Positions 7,693 to 15,970 of a stretch of DNA of 36,377 nt are shown piece by piece. The first letter of the stretch is position 1; each line of letters begins with the position of its first letter. This DNA is from Prevotella sp. GTDB lineage: Bacteria > Bacteroidota > Bacteroidia > Bacteroidales > Bacteroidaceae. The position numbers and the translations under genes were made by a program. A model generated the notes under the pieces. That model ran no database searches and was not told the DNA's origin. It was given only the letters and a program-made list of their open reading frames with translations. The stretch covers positions 1-36,377 of the forward strand of contig JAFUSV010000167.1 in NCBI GenBank assembly GCA_017467565.1, written 5' to 3'.

Positions 7693-8832
7693 ATGAAGAG
7701 ATTGGTTTTGTGCGTGCTCTGTGCAATCGGCTGTATGTCGGCTTTGGGTGACGAAGTCACCATCCTCCTCGGTCCCAAGACCATTGGGGCAGGATGGAAG
7801 GACAATATTCTGCTGGAGGCCCGGCACTTCCTCAATGCCAAGCCTGGCGATGTGGTCACCGTCTACAACGATGAGGCCAAGCGCACGGCACAGGGTGCCT
7901 TCCAGGATCCGAAGGACTGGCAGGGCGTCGCTCCCGAGTATGGTTGCTTCAACGTAGGCGGTCCCTTCCGCATGACGCTGAGCGAGGATATATTAAATAA
8001 GGTACGCGAGCGTGGCTGCTACATAGCTGGTCACGACTACCGTATCCTGCGGGTGACACTCACTCCAGGCGAGGAGTTTGTGGAGACAATAGTGTGGAAA
8101 GGTCCTGCCGTGCAGATGAAGCCCGACTGGAGTGCTTCGGCTGAGATCCCTGGCAAGGTGCTCCGTACGCTACAGGTAGGCGATGCACTGCGCCTGCATG
8201 TCAGCAGGGTAGGCGAAGGTGCTGCCGCCAAACTGATGGACTTCACGTGGAATGCCCTCGAACCCGTGACCGACGGTTTACCCGTCGGTACCAATGGATG
8301 CACCTACTACATCAACGACGATACGCCGCTGCTAAAGCTCCAACTCTCGGGCATGAACGACAATGTTGCCATGCGTGTCGGTGGCACTGGCTTCCGTCTG
8401 GAGAAAATAGGCATCGTGCAATTTGTCGGACAGCGCAGCGAAGACCTCTCGCAGGCCCAGCGTGCACCGAAGGAATACAAGTTAGAACCAGGCGAACTCT
8501 TTCATGGTGAGAAAGTGTTCCCTAACGACTGGAGTGGCAATGTGCGCCTGACGGCTGAGCCCTTCCAGGAATGTACGGAGAACGATGTGCTCATCATCAG
8601 CTACGACCTGCTGCCAGACTGCGACACCCCACAGATGTCATTTCGTGAGAACCGTGGTAAGTGGCACGACATCACGGGAGCGGCAGAGCCAGTCTGGTAT
8701 AAGCTCGACGGCAACGATGTTGTGCTGACCTTCGACAACGCTGTATTGCTTGACCATCTGAAGACATCGGGTCTGGTTATTACAGGTCTTGGATTCACAC
8801 TGAAACGAATAGAACTGGTTACTGCACAATGA
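7693..8832 (+). CDS. Secreted three-module protein, probable glycan binding (unrecognised)
   Basis: A 379-residue protein with a signal peptide (MKRLVLCVLCAIGCMSALG). Either signal peptidase I cuts near ALG-D, or C14 in AIGC is a weak lipobox. The rest looks like three repeats of the beta-rich module also seen at 4831 and 15092: about 20-118 (ending YIAGHDYRILRVTL), 122-245 (IVWKG...LRTLQVGDALRLH...GTGFRLEKIGI) and 265-379 (FHGEKVFPNDWSGN...SGLVITGLGFTLKRIEL). No catalytic motif is seen. It lies between the surface mannanase and SusC, 16 bp before SusC. This fits a cell-surface mannan-binding protein in place of a SusE/F-like gene. The function is inferred from context and module shape only. 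Confidence 0.7.
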   Translation: MKRLVLCVLCAIGCMSALGDEVTILLGPKTIGAGWKDNILLEARHFLNAKPGDVVTVYNDEAKRTAQGAFQDPKDWQGVAPEYGCFNVGGPFRMTLSEDILNKVRERGCYIAGHDYRILRVTLTPGEEFVETIVWKGPAVQMKPDWSASAEIPGKVLRTLQVGDALRLHVSRVGEGAAAKLMDFTWNALEPVTDGLPVGTNGCTYYINDDTPLLKLQLSGMNDNVAMRVGGTGFRLEKIGIVQFVGQRSEDLSQAQRAPKEYKLEPGELFHGEKVFPNDWSGNVRLTAEPFQECTENDVLIISYDLLPDCDTPQMSFRENRGKWHDITGAAEPVWYKLDGNDVVLTFDNAVLLDHLKTSGLVITGLGFTLKRIELVTAQ

Positions 8833-8848
8833 TACAATTATATAAAAA

Positions 8849-11800
8849 ATGGTTTACTATATGCGAAAATGGATTTATCTTTGTATGGTGCTGCTGGCTG
8901 GTAGCATCAGCATGAGTGCACAGACGGTGCTGAAAGGACGTGTGCTGGATGGAGCCATGCCTGGCGAGACGCTCATCGGAGCCAGCGTCAAAGTGCCTGG
9001 AACCAGTATCGGTTCGGTGACCGACCTTGACGGCAACTTTCAGTTTACTCTGCCTGAGGGCAAGGTGATAGTACAAGTGTCGATGGTGGGTTATAAGACT
9101 CAGGTGGTCAACGTGAAAGGAAAGGAGTTCATCGAGGTGACGCTCCAGGAGGATGTCGCTCTGATGGATGAAGTGGTGGTCGTGGGTTATGGTACGATGA
9201 AGAAGCGTGACCTGACGGGTGCCATGACTCAGATAAAGAATGATGAGTTGATGAAAGGCGGTGCCACAGACCTGGCTCATGGCTTGCAGGGTAAGATTGC
9301 CGGTGTGCAGGTGCAGCAGAGTGATGGAGCCCCTGGTGCTGGTGTCAGTATTACCGTGCGTGGCGCCAACTCGTTCACCACCAGTTCGCAGCCCCTTTAC
9401 ATTGTCGACGGAGTGCCCTACAACACCAATCCTGATCCAATGCCAAAGAGCGGTGCCAATGATGGCAACAACCAGACCACCAACCCGCTGGCCATGATCA
9501 ATCCCAATGATATTGAGAAGATAGAGGTGCTGAAGGATGCTTCCGCTACGGCTATCTATGGTTCGCGTGGTGCCAATGGCGTAGTCATCATCACTACCAA
9601 GAAAGGTCAGCAGGGTGAAGGTAAGCCCAAGGTGGAGTTCACTGCCAGATGGTCTGTACAAAACGTAGGCAAGCAGGTGAAAACACTCGATGCTGTCACC
9701 TATGCCAAGTACCGTAATGAGCAGGTGGAACTGTCGCGCTACTACGACGGCATTACGGCTGACCTGCCTTATCGCGGTGAGTGGAGCTACCCCTACGTGG
9801 CAGGCGAGCAGATACTGAATCAGGGTACCTACCATCCGCTGCCCGAGGAATTCATGCATCCTGGCACCTATATCGACCCGTCAGGCAAGAGCACTTACGA
9901 GCTGTCTACCGCCGACTGGCAGGATGAGGTTTACCGTACTGGCTGGCAGCAGGAATATGGTGCCAGCGTCAGCGGTGGCAGTCAGAATGGCTGGTATTCG
10001 TTCTCGGGCAACTATACCGACCAGAATGGTATTATCAATCATACTGGCTTCAAGCGTTACGGCGTCAGCTTGGCCATCGGTCGCCATCTGACAGACTGGC
10101 TTGAGGTGGGTACGAGCAGCTATTTCACTAACTCGACTACCAACTTCCAGCGTACTGGCTCTGAAAATACAGGCATTATCCGTGCAGCACTGATTTATCC
10201 TCCTACCTATGGTCCTGACTCACAACTGGAAGAGCTCGACTGGCTTTCAGTCAATCCTTCTGGTTATGTCAACGGGTCGAAGGACGAGCTGCAGCAGATA
10301 TCGTGGTTTAGCAGCAGCTATCTGGAAGCAAAGATACTGCCTTTCCTGAAGTTCCGCCAGAACCTGGGACTGGGCTATAACGACGGTCATCGCAACAACT
10401 ACTATAGCCGCCGCACCTATGAAGGTCGCACGCCCAATAATGGTAAGGCAGGCAAGGCCACCAATGTGTGGAAGAGTTTCACTTCCGAATCGCTGCTTAC
10501 CTTCGACAAGAAGTTTGGCATTCATGGGCTAAATGCAGTGGCAGGCATTACCTTCGAGCGTGGCATTGGCGAGAATACTGCCATGAGTGCCGCCAATTTC
10601 CTGAACGACTATGCCCAGGATGCTGACATGAGCCAGGCATTGGATCGTGCTGTCATCTCTTCGAGCAAAAGTCAGCAGAGCTTAGAGTCATTCCTGGCCC
10701 GCGTCAACTACACATTATTGGATAAGTATCTCTTCACGGCAAGTGTCCGTACCGATGGTTCGTCGAGTTTCGCCGCCAACAATAAGTGGGCGACATTCCT
10801 CAGCGGAGCCTTTGCCTGGCGTGCCAGTGACGAGACCTTCATACAGGACCTCAACATTTTTTCGAACCTGAAATTCCGCCTTTCTTATGGTGAGACGGGT
10901 AATCAGGGCATCGGTGCTTTCCGTACGACCAACGTGCTGGGTTCAGCAAAGTATCCTTACAACGGTTCGTTGGAGACGGGTCTGGCAGGTATTGACTGGC
11001 GTGGTCCGGCCAATCCTGATCTGAAGTGGGAGACCACGGCGCAATTCAATGCCGGTATTGACTTCGGCTTTATGGATAACCGCCTGCAGTTTGTCGTTGA
11101 CTATTATTATAAGAAAACGCGCGACCTGTTGCAGAATATCACCGTGCCTTACAGCTCTGGCTATGCCCAGATGATGGTCAACAGTGGCAATGTGACCAAC
11201 GAAGGTCTGGAGTTCACACTCATCTATGATGTGTTCCGCAATACTCCAGTGAAATGGAACGTGTCGGCCAACCTCTCCCTGAACCGTAACAAGATAGGCG
11301 GGCTGGACGGTGACCAGTATGCCACGGCCCTATGGAATGGTGCCGACCAGATGTTCCTGCAACGCAACGGTTGTCCCATTGGTACGCTCTTTGGATATGT
11401 GGAGGAAGGCTTCTTCGACAATGTTGCCGAGGTTCGCGATCGCAAAGAGTATGCCTCGCTGAGCGATGCTGAGGCCCTGAAACATGTCGGTGAGGTGAAG
11501 TACCGCGACCTGAACGGCGATGGGCAGATTACCAGTGACGACCGTACCATCATCGGCGACACCAATCCCGATTTCGTCTACGGCATCACCAACAACCTGT
11601 CGTGGAAGAACTTCTCGCTCTCCTTCATGCTACAAGGCTCGCAGGGCAACGACATTCTGAACTACAACCTCGTGGACATGAAGATGAGTCAAGAGGGTAA
11701 TATCACTGTCGATGCCTACAATTCGCGCTGGACACCCGAAACGGCGGCCTCGGCTAAGTGGCCCCGTGCATCGGCTGGCTACACCCGCACATGGCTGAAG

Positions 11801-12058
11801 AGCGACCGCTACGTGGAGAATGGCTCGTATCTGAAGATGAAGTACATCACTCTGGGTTACGACTGGCTGAAGCCCTTAAAAGGCATTGAGAAAATCAATG
11901 TCTCTGTGACGGCCAATAACCTCTTCACCATCACCAAATACTCGTGGTTCGATCCCGATGTGAATGCCGGTGGCCAGAATCCTGCCTGCCCTGGTGTGGA
12001 CAGCTACTCCTATCCCAGTGTCCGTACTTTTGCCTTGGGCGTGAACTTCACCTTTTAA
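8849..12058 (+). CDS. susC: SusC-like TonB-dependent outer-membrane receptor
   Basis: A 1069-residue outer-membrane transporter that imports oligosaccharides together with a SusD lid. Order: signal peptide (MRKWIYLCMVLLAGS...SAQ), carboxypeptidase-D-like regulatory domain (about 25-100), TonB-box-like segment and plug with the SusC signature (DEVVVVGYGTMKKRDLTGA, then IEVLKDASATAIYGSRGANGVVIITTKKG split over the plug), then a beta barrel ending in an aromatic residue (FALGVNFTF). An alternative start is the ATG at 8861. It is the normal partner of the SusD gene that follows after 33 bp. In this locus the substrate is inferred to be (galacto)manno-oligosaccharide. Confidence 0.95.
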   Translation: MVYYMRKWIYLCMVLLAGSISMSAQTVLKGRVLDGAMPGETLIGASVKVPGTSIGSVTDLDGNFQFTLPEGKVIVQVSMVGYKTQVVNVKGKEFIEVTLQEDVALMDEVVVVGYGTMKKRDLTGAMTQIKNDELMKGGATDLAHGLQGKIAGVQVQQSDGAPGAGVSITVRGANSFTTSSQPLYIVDGVPYNTNPDPMPKSGANDGNNQTTNPLAMINPNDIEKIEVLKDASATAIYGSRGANGVVIITTKKGQQGEGKPKVEFTARWSVQNVGKQVKTLDAVTYAKYRNEQVELSRYYDGITADLPYRGEWSYPYVAGEQILNQGTYHPLPEEFMHPGTYIDPSGKSTYELSTADWQDEVYRTGWQQEYGASVSGGSQNGWYSFSGNYTDQNGIINHTGFKRYGVSLAIGRHLTDWLEVGTSSYFTNSTTNFQRTGSENTGIIRAALIYPPTYGPDSQLEELDWLSVNPSGYVNGSKDELQQISWFSSSYLEAKILPFLKFRQNLGLGYNDGHRNNYYSRRTYEGRTPNNGKAGKATNVWKSFTSESLLTFDKKFGIHGLNAVAGITFERGIGENTAMSAANFLNDYAQDADMSQALDRAVISSSKSQQSLESFLARVNYTLLDKYLFTASVRTDGSSSFAANNKWATFLSGAFAWRASDETFIQDLNIFSNLKFRLSYGETGNQGIGAFRTTNVLGSAKYPYNGSLETGLAGIDWRGPANPDLKWETTAQFNAGIDFGFMDNRLQFVVDYYYKKTRDLLQNITVPYSSGYAQMMVNSGNVTNEGLEFTLIYDVFRNTPVKWNVSANLSLNRNKIGGLDGDQYATALWNGADQMFLQRNGCPIGTLFGYVEEGFFDNVAEVRDRKEYASLSDAEALKHVGEVKYRDLNGDGQITSDDRTIIGDTNPDFVYGITNNLSWKNFSLSFMLQGSQGNDILNYNLVDMKMSQEGNITVDAYNSRWTPETAASAKWPRASAGYTRTWLKSDRYVENGSYLKMKYITLGYDWLKPLKGIEKINVSVTANNLFTITKYSWFDPDVNAGGQNPACPGVDSYSYPSVRTFALGVNFTF

Positions 12059-12059
12059 T

Positions 12060-12090
12060 AATTGATAATGGACAATTGATAATTGATAAT
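12060..12090 (+). repeat. AATTGAT repeats before susD
   Basis: Three copies of AATTGAT, two of them extended to AATTGATAAT (starts at 12060, 12074 and 12081), fill the gap between susC and susD. They end just before the susD start codon. AT-rich units like this also appear before the next gene (13855-13900). Confidence 0.6.
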
Positions 12091-12091
12091 T

Positions 12092-13851
12092 ATGAAAACC
12101 AAGAATATCAAAAAAATACTCCTCGCTGCCACAGTGTGTTGCGGTTTTGCCGCAACAGCCCCTCTCACTTCCTGCAGCAGCTGGATAGACGAGGACACAT
12201 CGACCCTCATGACTACGGGTGATTCGCGTGACGATGCCGATGCTTGGCTCACGGGTGTCTATTCCAAGTGGATTGTCGACATCTTCTGCTGGGCTACTTC
12301 CCCCGCGTACTGGAACTCGATGCCGACTATGTGGCTGGTCCTGACTGGTATTTCGGCACTTTTGGCTCAGGTAATTTCCAAGGTGAGAGCGATGTCACCG
12401 ATGCACTGTGGAAAGGGTGCTACGGGCTTATCGAACGTTCCAACACGGCTCAGCGTCATATCGAGGCTATGACATCACTGACAGAAGACGAGAAAAACAA
12501 CTACATCGGCGAACTGAAGTTCCAGCGGGCATTCTGTTATTTCCTGTTGGTACGTGCCTATGGTGACGTGCCCATCCAGTCGGAAGATGAGACCTCGCAG
12601 TTGAGCCGTCCACGTGAGTCGGTAGTGAAGGTTTATGACTACATTGAGCGACTGCTCGAAGAGGCTGCCGGTCAGATGTACAAGAATACCGATAGCCGTT
12701 ATCAGGCTGGTCATGTCTGTGCAGGCAGTGCTGCCGGACTGCTGGCCAAGGTCTACGCTACCGAAGCATCGTCGGCCCTGCAGACCAGCGACGAGATTAC
12801 CGTGCGTACAGGAACAGCCTACGATGGCGACGGCAGCGACAGGATGTATGCTCCGTTGCAGAGTTTTGAACTGACAAAGAATGTGGTGAAAGGCTACGAG
12901 GGGCTGGATGCCAAGGCGCTCTATACGCAGGCCGCCAAGTGGGCGAAGGCTGTTGTCGATGGAGACTATGGTACCTACGAACTGTTGCCCTATGACCAAC
13001 TGTGGAAAAAGGCGTCGGCCACGGCCTCAGAGTTCATGTTCTCCATCGGTTCTGTCAGTGGCGACGCTACCTACAAGAATGCCATCTACACCACCTACGA
13101 GGGTGTGTTCCAGGGTGAGAGCGAGTTTATTGGCGACGGCCAGTACCTGGGTTGCACCCGCCACTGGTACGACCTCTTTGAACCTACCGACCTGCGTATT
13201 GTCAAGGGCGTGAAGCACCGTTGGCGCAACACCTCGCACCAGGCTACCAACAACGGATTCTTCTATCCGCTGACCAATGAATACAGCATCATGGCTACGG
13301 GTAAGGATCTCAATGGGCAGACCGTGGGTGACGGCAAGCCTTCCGGCATCTATGCCGACGGGGTCAGCTACTACTACAATAAGACATCGGAGTGTTTAGC
13401 CTTCACGACTAAGTATGCTGACGTCACTAATCCCTCCATCAAGGATGCCGATGCCAACTGGCCCTTCCTTCGTCTGGCTGACGTGTTGCTCGTCTACGCC
13501 GAAGCTCTCAACGAACTGGGACAGGCTCAAGAGTCACTTGATGAGTTGAACAAGGTACGTCGCCGCTCTGAGGCCACAGAGGCTGTGTTGTCAGGCAACG
13601 GAGCTCTTGACACGCAGGCCAAGCGTCGTTCGGCTATTATCGAAGAACGTGCCAAGGAGCTGGCTTGCGAAGCCGACCGCCGATGGGATCTCATTCGATG
13701 GGGCATCTACCTGGATGCCATGAATGCCGTAGGCACTGACGATGCCGGCAATTCGAAAGTGCGCTCTGAGCGCAACCTGCTCTTCCCCATTCCTCAGCCC
13801 GAGATTAACACCAATGCTGAGATTACTGCCAACAATCCAGGATGGAACTGA
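12092..13851 (+). pseudogene. susD: SusD-like glycan-binding lipoprotein, disrupted by a one-base frameshift
   Basis: An N-terminal frame begins at 12092 with a lipoprotein signal (lipobox LTSC, C28) and runs through DADAWLTGVYSKWIVDIFCW. The matching continuation, GYFPRVLELDADYVAGPDW, is in another frame and runs to 13851. Adding one G to the GGG at 12291-12293 joins them into a protein of about 586 residues with normal SusD/RagB features: the N-terminal TPR-like helices (FQRAFCYFLLVRAYGDVPI) and a C-terminal RWDLIRWG segment. With SusC it should form the mannan-oligosaccharide importer. The rest of the operon is intact, so a sequencing error, a recent mutation or a slippage-prone tract are all possible. 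The downstream frame could by itself start at 12244 but would lack a signal peptide. Confidence 0.85.
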
Positions 13852-13899
13852 TTTAAAATGTAAAATTAAATAATGTAATAATGTAAAAAAGCAATGATT

Positions 13900-15057
13900 A
13901 TGAAGCATTATAATTCTTTCATTTTTAATTTTTTGAATTTTTACATTGTAACAGCCGCGCTGCTACTCACCTCCTGCACCAACATCGTTGACTACGACAA
14001 GGATTATACCCCCGCTGAGCATATAGCCAATAGCGGCGCTCCTACCATCAGCGCCGTCTACGATGTGGCTGACACGGAGTTGCAGACCCCCATCACCGAG
14101 GGAAACATCAACCAGATGGTGCGCATTGTGGGAACGAACCTAAACAATGTGAAGAAAGTAACGTTCAATACAGTTGAAGCCGATCTCAAGGAGGTATATA
14201 CAGCTTCCACAAGTGCTGTCGTGCGTATCCCTTCTGCACTGTCAATGGAACATGTCAACAAAATAGAATACACCACTGAGCAGGGCACTACTGTCTTCGA
14301 CTTCGTTATTCCATTCCCCACACTTACTGTCAGCTCGCTGCTCTGCGAGTTTGTCAAAGCCGGCGAGTGGGCAACGGTCTATGGCGAAAACTTCGACATC
14401 TATCAGTTTGGTACGGTCTCGAAGGTATGCATTGGTGAGCAGGAACTCGCCATCGATGAGGTGACCTCGACTTCGATGAAGGTGCAGATACCCGCCGGGA
14501 CCCCCGACAATAGCACGATTACCTTCCGTTGGACTGACAGCAAGGGTGAGGCCATGACGGCCGAACTGCCTTTCCGTCCCACAGCCCAGTTGCTTTATGG
14601 TGACATGAGCGACTTGTCGATGAGTACCGACGGGCCGGTCGTGGTTGCCAAAGAGGAAATTGACGGCATGGCCAGCCTGCACTTTACGGGATCGTACGAT
14701 GCCTGGTCCTGGAACACCATCGATCTGAGTCGTAACATGATTGACCAGACCATCGACAATACAGACGACTATGTGCTGAAGTTCGAGGTAAAGAATGCTA
14801 CCAACTTCCCACTCACGGAGGATACGGGACTGAAGTTTGCCGTCAATTGGGGCAGCGACTACGGTTGGAATCCGGCAGGTGGCAGCGGCATCAACACCTT
14901 CGGCCGCTGGCAGACTGTAAGCCTGCCGCTCTCGGCTATGGCGTCGAAAGGCATCGTAACCCCTGGCACGTGGATGACCATGCGTATCATCTTCCAGCCC
15001 CATGCCGCCTACGAAGCAGACTTCCAACTGGCAAATTTCCGCTTTGTCAGGAAATAG
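13900..15057 (+). CDS. Surface glycan-binding lipoprotein with IPT/TIG domains
   Basis: A 385-residue lipoprotein (lipobox LLTSC, C26). The N-terminal half has two immunoglobulin-like IPT/TIG-type domains: about 45-135 with MVRIVGTNLNNVKKVTFN, and about 138-220 with WATVYGENFDIYQFGTVSKVCIG. The C-terminal part (about 225-385) looks like a carbohydrate-binding beta-sandwich, with several exposed aromatics (SYDAWSWNTIDLS, GSDYGWNPAGG, FGRWQTVSLPLSAM). This is the layout of surface glycan-binding proteins that follow SusD in Bacteroidetes loci. It should hold mannan near the SusCD importer. The start at 13900 is preferred to 13894. The signal peptide is encoded by an unusually AT-rich stretch related to the repeats upstream. 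Confidence 0.85.
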   Translation: MKHYNSFIFNFLNFYIVTAALLLTSCTNIVDYDKDYTPAEHIANSGAPTISAVYDVADTELQTPITEGNINQMVRIVGTNLNNVKKVTFNTVEADLKEVYTASTSAVVRIPSALSMEHVNKIEYTTEQGTTVFDFVIPFPTLTVSSLLCEFVKAGEWATVYGENFDIYQFGTVSKVCIGEQELAIDEVTSTSMKVQIPAGTPDNSTITFRWTDSKGEAMTAELPFRPTAQLLYGDMSDLSMSTDGPVVVAKEEIDGMASLHFTGSYDAWSWNTIDLSRNMIDQTIDNTDDYVLKFEVKNATNFPLTEDTGLKFAVNWGSDYGWNPAGGSGINTFGRWQTVSLPLSAMASKGIVTPGTWMTMRIIFQPHAAYEADFQLANFRFVRK

Positions 15058-15091
15058 AATAGTTTATAAACCCTTTAAATACAAAGAAATT

Positions 15092-15970
15092 ATGAAAAAG
15101 ATTATTACTTTGATGCTGGCCCTGTTGGCCATCGTTGGCGCTCAGGCAGAAGAAAAAACAGTATGGGAAGGCGAACAGGCCATCTCTTGGAATCCCGATG
15201 AGGCCCCTGGCATTCAGTTTGAGACCCCAGAGGGAACCTTTAGCGGACTGAAGAAGGACAATACCATCCGCATCTATACTACTACGACCTATGAGTCGCC
15301 GCAGTATGTCATTACCTATAAGAAAGGTGACAGCTGGGAGTGGACCGACCTGGAAACGACCATTGCCGACGGCATCATCAGCTATGTCGTGGAGAGCGAC
15401 GACATCGCCACCTGGATAGCCGAGCGTGGCCTCGTCGTGCGTGGACAGGCTTACACCATCACAAGGATTACCGTAGACGCCGAGGCTCCGAAGCCTATTG
15501 AGGGCGAGCAGACGGTATGGACGGGTGAGGAGCCTATCTCTTGGAATCCTGATGAGGCTCCCGGAACACAGTATGAGACACCTGATGGCACTTTTACCGG
15601 TTTGCAGAAAGGTGACGTCATCCGCCTCTACACTACCACTACCTATGCTGAACCTCAGTACGTCATCACCTACAAGAAGGGTGACAGTTGGGAATGGACT
15701 GACCTTGAGACAACTATAGCCGACGGCGTCATCAGCTACACTGTGGAGAGCGACGAAGTGGCTACTTGGATAGCCGAGCGAGGTCTTATCATGCGTGGTC
15801 AGGCTTACACGCTGACTAAGATTACGGTCACCAAGCAGAGTGTCACGACTATTGTTGTCATGCAGCAGTCTGATGTCAAGGATAGCCGTCTTTACAACCT
15901 GCGTGGGCAGATGGTAGATGAAAACTATAAAGGTATTGTCGTCAGTAACGGCAGAAAATATTTGAAATGA
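15092..15970 (+). CDS. Secreted protein with two near-identical modules, probable glycan binding (unrecognised)
   Basis: A 292-residue protein. The start at 15092 gives a signal peptide (cleavage near AQA-EE) that is almost identical to that of the protein at 4831. Two modules follow with a period of 118 residues (about 23-135 and 141-255), both carrying W-x-G-E, ISWNPDEAPG, YVITYKKGDSWEWTDLE and WIAERG. The protein ends in a short tail (YNLRGQMV...YKGIVVSNGRK) similar to the tail of the 4831 protein. There is no lipobox and no catalytic motif. Its stop codon overlaps the start of the GH36 gene by 4 bp. Abundant W and Y suggest sugar binding; this is inference. Confidence 0.72.
   Translation: MKKIITLMLALLAIVGAQAEEKTVWEGEQAISWNPDEAPGIQFETPEGTFSGLKKDNTIRIYTTTTYESPQYVITYKKGDSWEWTDLETTIADGIISYVVESDDIATWIAERGLVVRGQAYTITRITVDAEAPKPIEGEQTVWTGEEPISWNPDEAPGTQYETPDGTFTGLQKGDVIRLYTTTTYAEPQYVITYKKGDSWEWTDLETTIADGVISYTVESDEVATWIAERGLIMRGQAYTLTKITVTKQSVTTIVVMQQSDVKDSRLYNLRGQMVDENYKGIVVSNGRKYLK

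Noticed and set aside
8876..8883. TATCTTTG, a perfect -7 promoter match
   Set aside because: It lies within the signal-peptide codons of SusC, with no TTTG/TTG about 20 bp upstream. Likely a chance match.
15002..15091. Longer N-terminus for the duplicated-module protein
   Set aside because: It overlaps the end of the glycan-binding lipoprotein gene, and the signal peptide begins at 15092.
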